The notes under the pieces were generated by a model, which saw only the letters and a list, made by a program, of their open reading frames with translations, searched no databases and had not been told where the DNA came from. Below, piece after piece: positions 7,830-17,200 of a stretch of DNA of 64,000 bases. Numbering within the stretch: position 1 is the stretch's first letter; each line of letters opens with the position of its first letter. A program made the translations under genes and the position numbers. This DNA is from QWHO01 sp039809865 (GTDB taxonomy: Bacteria; Vulcanimicrobiota; Xenobia; Xenobiales; QWHO01), in contig JBDHVW010000035.1 of the NCBI GenBank assembly GCA_039809865.1, forward strand, positions 9,617 to 73,616. The letters run 5' to 3'.

Positions 7830-8585
7830 ATGAACATTCGCTCTACTGTGCGTCACCTCGCCCTCGGCACGGTCGTCGGCACCGTGATGATCTTCAGCGT
7901 CGCCTGTGGTGGCTCTCCCGAGCCCACCCCCAGCGCGTCCAGCTCCTCGTCCACTACCACCACGACCACCACGAGCAGTCCTGCGTCCCCGGCCCCGAGC
8001 GACAGCGGTTCGCCGTCCTCGAGCACCGGCACGCAGGGGGCTTCGGAGACGGTCACGGTGACGGACACCGGTGCTGAGAGCACGCCCGCCCCGGCGGGTA
8101 GTCCCTCGCCCGGCGCCACGCCGCTGGCGCGGCCGACCGTGCAGCAGATCACGCGCGATCCGTTCGTGAATCCGCTCACCGGTGGTGGAGGCGGTCTCGC
8201 CTCCACCCCGACCCGGCGCACCACGACGACGACCACCAGCTCCACCCCGCGGGTCACCTCGGCCAATACTCCCGGCGGCACCACCGGCACCAAGCCCGGT
8301 GGCAAACCCGGAGCCCCCGCCGAGCCCGAGGAGGAAGTTCCGCCTCCGGATGTAACCGTCACCGGAATCGTTCAGGGGTCCTCGGGCTCCATGGCGATCA
8401 TCTCCGGTCCGGAGCAGTCCTACATCCGCCGGGTGGGTGAGTCGCTGGCTGAGTACAAGATCCTGGCCATCAGTCCGAAGGCGGTGACCTTCGGCTTCAA
8501 GGGACACAAGTTCAAGGTCAAGATCCAGGATGAGTTCAGTGCGGGCGCGACCGGGACCAAGGCCTCGCCCAAGCATACAAAGTAA
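7830..8585 (+). CDS. pilP: PilP-like pilus lipoprotein
   Basis: A 251-residue lipoprotein in the pilP position. The signal ends in the lipobox FSVAC at Cys24, followed by about 120 residues of Ser/Thr/Pro-rich linker. The C-terminal 80 residues, starting at PPDVTVTGIVQGSSGSMAIISG and passing through YIRRVGESLAEYKILAISPKAVTF, have the beta-sandwich pattern of PilP/GspC homology-region domains that bind the secretin. The linker is much longer than in proteobacterial PilP. The call rests on position and this domain. Confidence 0.8.
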   Translation: MNIRSTVRHLALGTVVGTVMIFSVACGGSPEPTPSASSSSSTTTTTTTSSPASPAPSDSGSPSSSTGTQGASETVTVTDTGAESTPAPAGSPSPGATPLARPTVQQITRDPFVNPLTGGGGGLASTPTRRTTTTTTSSTPRVTSANTPGGTTGTKPGGKPGAPAEPEEEVPPPDVTVTGIVQGSSGSMAIISGPEQSYIRRVGESLAEYKILAISPKAVTFGFKGHKFKVKIQDEFSAGATGTKASPKHTK

Positions 8586-8788
8586 CAAAAATGCAAGAAT
8601 CGGCCGGTCTCCGGCAGATAGTTTGAAAGGCGGTGGTTCCTACCCCGGTTTGATCTCCAGGTTACAGGATGAGGCTTGGCGACGGAGGCCTCTTGTGAAG
8701 TCCTGTATCCGTGGTCGGTAATCACCAAATGCGCCTTCCGTCGTGGTGTGCGCAACAAAGTCGTTGACTAGGAGGTGGGTTAACACCA
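8586..8788 (+). other. Intergenic leader pilP-pilQ
   Basis: About 200 bp without a gene, unusual inside an otherwise tight operon. It holds a small GCCGG-TCT-CCGGC hairpin (about 8601-8613) and ends with a strong ribosome site GGAGGTG (8771-8777) before pilQ. I looked for a cyclic-di-GMP riboswitch signature and did not find one. Confidence 0.3.
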
Positions 8789-10915
8789 ATGGTTTCGCTG
8801 AAGCAGAAGGGCTGGAAGCTCCTTCTGGCGTGTATGATGGTTGTAGGGATGCTGGCTCCGGCCTTCGCAGCCCCGGCCACGGTGAATGAGGTCAAGGTGA
8901 CCGATGGCACCGGCACGCTGAAAGTAGACGTCATGGCGTCCGGTGCGATCTCTAACCGGACCAAGACGCTTTCCCAGCCCCGAAAGATGATCGTTGTCGA
9001 TCTGTATCCCGCTGTCCTCGGAAAGAATGTAAAAGCTTCCGTGGACGTCAACCGCGGTCTGGTGGAGAAGGTTCGCCTGGTCCAGTATTCGGACACCACC
9101 GTTCGCATGTATGTCGATTGTATCTCGTTGCCGGTCTACAAGGTCGTGTCCGATGGCGGACGCGGCGTCACGCTGGCCATCTCGAGCACCATGATGTCGG
9201 AAGCGAAAGACACCAAAGCCCCGACCCAGGTGGCCGAGAACCCCCAGCCGGCTCCGCAGCCCCGTCCTCAGCCCCGTCCCCAGCCCCAGCCGGTGGCGCA
9301 GAACCCGCGTCCCCAGCCTCGCCCGGCGGTTCGCCCGATGTCGGCCATGGAGCCTGTCTCCGCGCCCGTGTCGGCCCTCCGTCCGCGTCGGCCGCAGCAG
9401 CGCGCCTACGTGCCCCGTCCGAAGCTCGTGACGCTCGACTTCGTCAATGCTGACCTCGTCTATGTGATCAAGGTCCTGGCCAAGGAGATGAACAAGAACG
9501 TGTTCGTCAGCCCGGACGTCGAGGGTTCCGTGACCGTTACGCTCAAGAGTGTGCCGGTCGAGGGCGCCCTGGCCCTGATCCTCAAGATGCAGGAAAACCC
9601 GTACGACTACAAGGTCCTCGATGACCAGCGCACGATCGTCGTGGCTTCTCCCGAGAAGCTCGAAGAGATCGCCAGCAACATCATGGGTGCCGCCAAGGCG
9701 CGCACCGTCAGCGGCCCGTCGGTCCGCCAGGAGTTCATCCTGGAAGCCGCCCCGGCTGCCAAGGTGGTGGAGTTCCTTCAGGGCCAGTACCTGGCCGTGA
9801 AGTTCGTCCCCCACCCCACGATGAATGGCTTCTACGCCGTCGGACCCAAAAAGGACATCCTGTCCATCAAGTCCGAGCTGCCGAACCTCGATCGCGTCCC
9901 GGAGCCCCCGCCGCCCCCGCAGCGTGAGTTCCTCTACGTCAAGTACGGTGACATCCAGAACGTCCAGAACCTCCTCAAGACCCTGGTTCCGGACCTTCAG
10001 TACAACGCCGACGAGCGCCTTGGCATGCTGATCGTCGAGGGCACCCCCGGTGCCATCGACCAGGCCAAGCAGCTCCTCGCCGAGCTCGACCGTCCCAAGG
10101 ACCAGGTGATGATCGACGTCAAAGTCGTCGACCTGACCGAGGGCGGCCAGAAGCGCCTGGGTATCCAGTGGTCCACCACCGGTATCGCCCAGGGTGTGTT
10201 CAACACCGTGTTCACCGAGGGTGCCATCCCGGGCGTGACCGTTCCGCTTGCCGCGGCCGGACTCGTCCCCGGCGTCGTCCCGACCGGCGCTCCCGACCCG
10301 GCCACCGGTGTCGTGACCTTCGGTCCCAACGCCGCCGCCACCGCCTTCGACATCCCGGGCGTCCCCGCCCCGGACTTCGTCGGTATGCCGATTCGCGCTT
10401 TCGCACGCTCGCCGTTCGTCATCGCGTCGACCATCCAGTTCCTGGTTCAGACCAACGAGGCGAAGATTCTTGCTTCGCCCCGCGTGGCCACCCAGTCCGG
10501 CACCGAGGCCCTGATTCACATCGGCGACAAGTTCCCGATCGTGTATTTCGACCCGCGCGCCGGTCAGTTCCAGGTCCAGTATGTGGACATCGGTATCAAG
10601 CTGGACGTCAAGCCTGAGATCAAGGCCGACGGCTACATCGTGACGGAGCTCCGTCCCGAGGTCAGCAACCTGATCGAGCTGGTCAACAACCAGTACCCGC
10701 GCACCGCCATCCGCACCGTCAACACCACGATGCGGGTGAAGGACGGCGACACCATCGTCATCGGCGGCCTTATCCGCGAAGACGAGCGCGTCACCGTGGC
10801 CAAGTTGCCCTTCCTGGGCGACCTGCCCGTGCTGGGGGTCCTCTTCCGCACCACCGGTGTGGACAAGAGCCGCTCCGAGGTGGTCATGATGCTCACCCCG
10901 CACATCATGCGGTAA
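8789..10915 (+). CDS. pilQ: Type IV pilus secretin PilQ
   Basis: Outer-membrane secretin through which the pilus emerges. Signal peptide (cleavage near AFA-APATV, residue 27), an AMIN domain for peptidoglycan binding (about 30-135), a Pro/Gln/Arg-rich linker (145-195), the STN/N0 domain with VTVTLKSVPVEGALALILK, N1-type modules (300-450), and the secretin beta-barrel domain from TNEAKILASPRVATQSGTEA to the end, including VKDGDTIVIGGLI and KLPFLGDLPVLGVLF. Length is 708 residues. Only one AMIN domain is evident. It ends the pilM-Q run and is followed by a strong terminator. Confidence 0.95.
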   Translation: MVSLKQKGWKLLLACMMVVGMLAPAFAAPATVNEVKVTDGTGTLKVDVMASGAISNRTKTLSQPRKMIVVDLYPAVLGKNVKASVDVNRGLVEKVRLVQYSDTTVRMYVDCISLPVYKVVSDGGRGVTLAISSTMMSEAKDTKAPTQVAENPQPAPQPRPQPRPQPQPVAQNPRPQPRPAVRPMSAMEPVSAPVSALRPRRPQQRAYVPRPKLVTLDFVNADLVYVIKVLAKEMNKNVFVSPDVEGSVTVTLKSVPVEGALALILKMQENPYDYKVLDDQRTIVVASPEKLEEIASNIMGAAKARTVSGPSVRQEFILEAAPAAKVVEFLQGQYLAVKFVPHPTMNGFYAVGPKKDILSIKSELPNLDRVPEPPPPPQREFLYVKYGDIQNVQNLLKTLVPDLQYNADERLGMLIVEGTPGAIDQAKQLLAELDRPKDQVMIDVKVVDLTEGGQKRLGIQWSTTGIAQGVFNTVFTEGAIPGVTVPLAAAGLVPGVVPTGAPDPATGVVTFGPNAAATAFDIPGVPAPDFVGMPIRAFARSPFVIASTIQFLVQTNEAKILASPRVATQSGTEALIHIGDKFPIVYFDPRAGQFQVQYVDIGIKLDVKPEIKADGYIVTELRPEVSNLIELVNNQYPRTAIRTVNTTMRVKDGDTIVIGGLIREDERVTVAKLPFLGDLPVLGVLFRTTGVDKSRSEVVMMLTPHIMR

Positions 10916-10940
10916 TTGAGCCGAAAGGCCGACAGAAAGG

Positions 10941-10968
10941 GGCCGCCGAAAGGCGGCCTCTTTTTTTT
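10941..10968 (+). terminator. Intrinsic terminator after pilQ
   Basis: GGCCGCC-GAAA-GGCGGCC followed by TC and eight T residues, 25 bp after the pilQ stop. Confidence 0.92.
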
Positions 10969-11049
10969 GCGTGCAAACACGGGGAAGGATGCAGCGCAAG
11001 GTGGACAGAACAGAGGACGAGCCTCGGTATCCCCGGGGCCGTCCGGCCT

Positions 11050-11078
11050 TTGACAGGGCCGAACCGGGATGGTAAACT
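11050..11078 (+). promoter_or_regulatory. Promoter of the giant-TPR operon
   Basis: Consensus -35 TTGACA (11050-11055), exactly 17 bp spacer, -10 TAAACT (11073-11078). The expected start near 11085 gives a leader of about 120 nt before the GGGGGTGG ribosome site and ATG 11207. Confidence 0.75.
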
Positions 11079-11206
11079 AAATTCGCTGCCGTGTGCGGGT
11101 TGGGACATTTTGAAGTCGTTCTCTCACAGCGCCTCTCCGACTAAGGCCCCGGAGGGCACCTCTAATCAAGCGAACATCTCCCTGATGACGAAGGGGGTGG
11201 CTCGCC

Positions 11207-14200
11207 ATGCCCGCTGAGCTCGATAATCTCCTCCGAGAAGCCGATCAGTTCTATGCCGAGCGCCAGTGGGAGCAGGCTTTGGAGCGCTACCAGAAGGCGC
11301 TCGAGCTCGAGCCTAACAACGGCGAGGCCTGTCATCGCATGGCCCAGGTGTATGCCGTGCGCGGCATGCTCAACAATGTCATCAGCACGTATTTCCAGCT
11401 GATCGACATCCTGGAGTCCAGTGGCAACCTCGAGGGTGCCGTCCAGGTGGCCGAGTGGATCATGATGCTGCGTCCCGAGTCGGACAAGGCGCGCATGAAG
11501 CTCATCCTCATCTACCAGAAGCGCGGTGATCTGCCCGAGGTGGTGCGCCAGAGCCGCGAGTTGGCCCGGCTCTACATCGAGCTCGGCCAGGGAGATCAGT
11601 CCATCGCCCTGCTCCAGAAGGCCCAGCAGGCCGATCCTGACAACCTCGACATCGGCCTGGAGCTGGCCGAGATGTACGTCAGCCACGGCCACATCCAGGA
11701 CGGCGCCAACCAGTATCGCAAGGTGGCCAACTCGTTCATGGACCGCGGCACCATGGATAAGGCCGCCGAGGCTTTCCGCCGCATGAAGGTCATCGTCCCC
11801 GACGATCCGGGCGTGCTCTTCACGCTGGGCAATCTTTACGTCGAGCTGGGCCGTTACAACGAGGCCGAGCAAGAGTTCCGCTCCATCCTGCGCCACAACC
11901 TCAACCATGAGGAGGCGCTCCTGGCGCTGGGTAACGTCTGCCAGCTCAAGGGCCAGTTCCGCGACGCGATTCTCGCCTTCAACAAGATTCTCACCATCAA
12001 CCCCGACAAGAATGAGGCCAAGGAGAAGCTGGGCGAGCTCTATCAGGCTCAGGGCCTGGTTTCCGAGTCCATCAAGAACTTTCAGGAGGCGGCCAAGGGC
12101 TATCTCGAGATCGATGAGCGCGACCGCGCTATCCGTCTCTACCAGATCATCCTCGGCATGGATCCGAGCAATCCCACGGCCTGTCGCGAGTTGACCAACC
12201 TGGGTGCCCCGCTGGTGCCCATCCAGCTCGAGGACGAGCGGGCGGCCGCCGCGGCCGCCCTGGCGCAGCAGCAGGCAGCGGCAGCCGAAGCCGCGGCCGC
12301 GGCCGCTCCCCCCAGTGTCGAGCCCGAGCCCGCCGTCGAAGAGGCGCCGCGCGCCCGCCGCGTGGGTGCGGTGGCCAAGGAAGAGGGAGCTCCCGCCGGC
12401 AAGGGCCTGCGTCCCGGCCTCACGGCCGCGGGTGGCGCGGGTGGAGGCTTGCAGGCCAAGGGTGGTCTGTCCGGCAAGATGCAGAAAGCGACCCCCGGTG
12501 GCGACAAGCCGATGCTGGGGTCGGCCACGGGTCCGCGCCCGGGCCTCATGCGCCCTGGCCTGTCCGCCGGTCCGGCAGCGGCGGGGGGCGACAAGCCCAC
12601 CTTGCCCAGCCGCCGCAAGGAGGCGGCCGCCGAGCCCGAAGAGCAGCCCGTCGCCCAGCAGGCCGCGCCCGAGCCCGCCTGGGAGCAGCCCGTGGCGGCG
12701 CAGCCCGAGTGGAATCCCGAGCCCGCGCCCGAGCCGGCCACGCCCACCTGGAAAGAGCCCTCCTCGGGTGAATGGGGTGAGCAGCCGCAGGGCAACTGGG
12801 ACCAGCCCGCCCCGCAGCAGAGCTGGGATCAGCCCGCCCCGCAGCAGAGCTGGGATCAGCCTGCCCCGCAGCAGAGCTGGGATCAGCAGCCCGCGCCCCA
12901 GCAGAGCTGGGACCAGCCGGCCCCGCAGCAGCCCGCCTGGGAGCAGCCGCAGCAGAGCTGGGACCAGCCGGCCCCGCAACAGCCCGCCTGGGAGCAGCCG
13001 CAGCAGAGCTGGGATCAGCCGGTCCCGCAGCAAAGCTGGGATCAGCAGCCCGCGCCCCAGCAGAGCTGGGACCAGCCGGCCCCGCAACAGCCCGCCTGGG
13101 AGCAGCCGCAGCAGAGCTGGGATCAGCCGGCCCCGCAGCAGCCCGCCTGGGAGCAGCCCCAGCAGAGTTGGGACCAGCCGGCCCCGCAGCAGAGCTGGGA
13201 CCAGTCGGCCCCGCAGCAGCCCGCCTGGGAGCAGCCCCAGCAGAGCTGGGATCAGCCCGCCGCGCAGCCCGCCTGGGAGCAGCAGCCCGTGGCCGAGGCC
13301 CAGCCGCAAGAGGCTGCCGAGTTCGCCGAGGCCGACGAGAGCAAGCCTTCCATCCGTCGCGGCCTGGTGGGCAAGGAGGGCGCCTCCGGTGCGGGCGGCC
13401 TTCAGTCCAAGGGCATTCTGGGTGGCAAAAGCAAGCTGGGCGGCGAGAAGCCCGGTTTCTCCTCCGATCGCCCCAGCCTGCTGGGCGGCCGTCCCGGCCT
13501 GCGGGGCGGCTCGGTCGGCGACAAGCCCACGCTTCCGCGCAAGGATGCCGAGGAGGCCACCGAGGCCTTCCCGGGTGAGGTGCGCGCGCCGCTGGCCGGC
13601 GCCCAGCCCGAGCTCCAGCCCGAGCCGGCGTTCGAGAGCCAGCCCGCCTGGGACAATGCCGGTTTTGCCCCCGCCCCCGAGCCCGTGGGCGAGAACTTCG
13701 GAGGCGGTTTCGGCTCCAGCTTCGCGCCCCCGCAAGAGGGGGGTGGCGGTTTCGGTTTCGACCCCGCTCCGCCGGCCCAGCCCGAGGTCGCCGATTTCGG
13801 CGCCTCCAGCTTCGGCTCCAGCTTCGGCAGCGCCCCGCCCGCCCAGGACTTCGGCGCCTCCAGCTTCGGCAGCGCCCCGCCCGCCCAGGACTTCGGCGCC
13901 TCCAGCTTCGGCAGCGCCCCGCCCGCCCAGGACTTCGGCGCCTCCAGCTTCGGCAGCGCTCCGCCCGCCCAGGACTTCGGAGCCTCCAGCTTCGGCAGCG
14001 CTCCGCCCGCCCAGGACTTCGGTGCCTCCAGCTTCGCTCCGGCGGCGCCCGCCCAGGACTTCGGAGCCCCGCCGGCCCAGGACTTCGGCGCCTCCAGCTT
14101 CGGCAGCGCCCCGCCCGCCCAGGACTTCGGCGCCTCCAACTTCGGAGCCCCGCCGGCCCAAGACTTTGGCGCCTCCAGCTTCGCTCCAGCGCCCGCCCAG

Positions 14201-17200
14201 GACTTTGGAGCCCCGCCGGCCCAAGACTTTGGCGCCTCCAGCTTCGCTCCAGCGCCCGCCCAGGACTTTGGAGCCCCGCCGGCCCAAGACTTTGGAGCCT
14301 CCAGCTTCGCTCCAGCGCCCGCCCAGGACTTTGGAGCCCCGCCGGCCCAAGACTTCGGAGCCTCCAACTTCGGAGCCCCCCCGGCGCAAGACTTCGGCGC
14401 TTCCAACTTCGGAGCCCCGCCGGCGCAAGACTTCGGAGCGTCCAGCTTCGGCACACCGCCGGCGCAAGACTTCGGAGCCCCGCCGGCCCAAGACTTCGGA
14501 GCCTCCAGCTTCGGTGCCCCGCCCCCCGCAGCCGACTTCGGCGCCCCGCCCCCCGCGGCCGACTTCGGAGCCTCCAGCTTCGCGCCCGCCCAGGATTTTG
14601 GCGGCGCGTCCAGCTTCGGCGCGGCCACGCCCGAGCCCGAGTTCGGTAGCTTCGCTCCCCCGGCCGCGCCCGAGCCCGAGTTTGGCAGCTTTGCCGCCCC
14701 GCCCGAGCCCGCCCCGGCCGAGTTCGGCAGCTTCGCTCCCCCGGCCAGCTCCGAGTTCGGCAGCTTCGGCACGCCCCCCGCCCCGCAAGACTTCGGCGGT
14801 GCCTCCAGCTTCGGCGCCCCCGCGGCCGAGTTCGGTGGCTCCAGCTTCGGCGGCGCCTCCACCTTCGAGGCGACCCCCCCGCCCGAGTTCGAGGCCGCGC
14901 CGCCCGAGCTCCCGGCCGACTTTGGCTCGGCCTTCAGCCTCCCCGGGCTCGACCAGCCGCCCTCCCAGGCTCCGGCGGCCGAGTTCCAGATGCCTCCGGT
15001 GCCCGCCGCGGGTGGCTTTGGCGCCGCCGATTTCGGCACGGCCAGCTTCGAGACGCCCCCCCCGGTGCCCGACGAGGCGCCCAGCGAGATGAGCTTCGGC
15101 TCGTTCGGTGAGGCGCCGGCCGTGGCCGAGCCCGAGCTGGGCGGCTTCCAGGGCGCGCCCACGTTCGGCGAGACGCCCGACTTCCAGCCGTCCGAAGAGG
15201 GTTTCGCCACCGAGAGCTCTTTCGGCACGCCGTTCGGCCAGCAAGAGTTCGGCAGCGAGCCGGCCTTCTCGGCTGAGCCGCCCTTTGCCGCGCCCGAGGC
15301 GCCCACGTTCTCGCCCGAGAGCGAGTTCTCGCCCCCCGAGGCCACCTTCGGCGAGAATCCGTTCGGCGCCGCCGTGCCCGAGCCGCCGGTCATGGATTTC
15401 AACATCGACCTGCCGACCATCCCGCTGGTGCCTCCGGTTACCGAGCACGGTCCCGCCGCCGGCCAGCTCTGGTCGCCGCCCCCGCTGCTCTATCTCAAGG
15501 ACCAGTCCTTCAAGGACGCCGCCAGGCAGCAGCTCGAGGCCCCGCAGAACGCGGGTATCTACGCCTGGGAGCCGCTCCCGCGCGTGGACGACACCTATCT
15601 GCAGACCGTGGCCGCCCAGCATCAGGTCATCTTGAAGGCCAGCCGTCAGGCCGCCGCCATGCCCACGCCGGGCAGTTGGGCGGTCGGCTCGGCCTTTGGC
15701 GACCAGGAGTCGGCGGTCCAGGGAGGCAGCTTCCTCGATCGCGTCCAGATCGGCGGCAAGAAGCTCGAGCCCAAAGTCGAGACCGGTGGTGGCGGCAGCC
15801 TGGCCGAGCGCCTGGCGGCCAAGCAGCGCGAGAAGGAGGCCCCCGCCGAGGAGGTCGCTCCTCCCGTGGAGACCCCCTTCGACCTTTCCATCCCCGTGCC
15901 CGAGCCCGCGGCCACCAGCTTCGAGGCGCCCGAGCCCCTGGTGCTCGAGCCCCCGGCCCCGGTTCTCCCGGAAACGCTGGCCCCCGAGCCGGAGCCCGAG
16001 CCCGTCCCCGAGCCCGTCCCCGAGCCGGTGCTCGAGATCCCGGTCTTGGAGCCCGAGCCTGAACCGGAGCCCGAGCCCGAGCCGGCCCCCGGCGTCAGCC
16101 TGACCATCGAGCAGGAGAGCCCGAAGGATCACGTCACGCGCGCCGAGGAGGTGCGCCAGCAGACCCAGGAGCTGGATGTCACCAGCGCCATCAACCTCTA
16201 TCGCCGCGCCATCGAGGAGCAGCCCGACAACCTGGTGCTGCGCACCGACCTGGCCGATATCCACATGAATTACGGTTTGCTCGACGACGCGGTGGTGCAG
16301 TACCGCCAGATCGTGATGCGCAAGCCGCAGAGCGTCAGCCTGCGCCACAAGCTGATTCAGGCTCACCTCTGGAACGACAACTTCGACGAGGCGGCGGCCA
16401 CGCTGCTCGAGGTGGCCGACATCCTGATCGAGCACCAGATGCACCAGGAGGCGCTCGACAGCCTGCAGATCGTGCTCAGCCTCGATCCGCACCACTTCGA
16501 GGCCCGTCACAAGCTGGTGGATCGCTTCACCCAGATGGGCCAGAGCAACCTGGCGGCGCACCACCTGCGCCAGCTGGCCGAGGGCGCGCTCACGAAGGGC
16601 AGCGTGGATCTGGCCATCAGCGCTTTCAACCAGCTGATGGAGATCAGCGACGATCCGACGCTGGAAGACCGTCTGGCCCAGGTTTACGAGTCCCAGGGCA
16701 ACCAGGAGGAGGCGCTGCGCCACCTGCGCAACCTCAGCGTGCGCTATCAAGAGGCGCAGCGCTGGGAGGACGCGGCCAACGTCACCGAGCGCATCATCGC
16801 GCAGGACCCCGACAACCTGGAGATGCGTCGCAGCCTGATCGCCACCTACGAGGGCCTGAAGTGGACCGAGAAGGTGGTGGCCCAGCAGTTCGAGCTGGCC
16901 AACTTCTACTATCGCCAGGGCGACCTGCCGCAGGCGCTGGAGCTGTTCGAGAAGGTGGTCCAGAGCCGCCCCGACTACCACGAGGCCCGGCGCGGCCTGG
17001 CCGACGTCTACCTCGACATGGGTCGGGTGGACGACGCCATCAAGCAGACCGACACGCTCACCCAGCATTATCTGGCCACGCAGGACCATCAGGCCGCGCT
17101 GCAACTGTATGCGCGCCTGGTGGAGGCGTTGCCCGAGAACACCGAGCTGCGCGAGAAGCTGATCAAGTTCTACGAGGTGGCCCAGGATCCGCAGAATGCG

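Noticed and set aside
8586..8788. Cyclic-di-GMP riboswitch before pilQ
   Set aside because: The characteristic conserved stretches of the GEMM motifs were not found in the leader.
8780..10999. A 739-codon minus-strand frame opposite pilQ
   Set aside because: The plus strand encodes an unmistakable secretin. The minus frame is an antisense artefact of high GC content.
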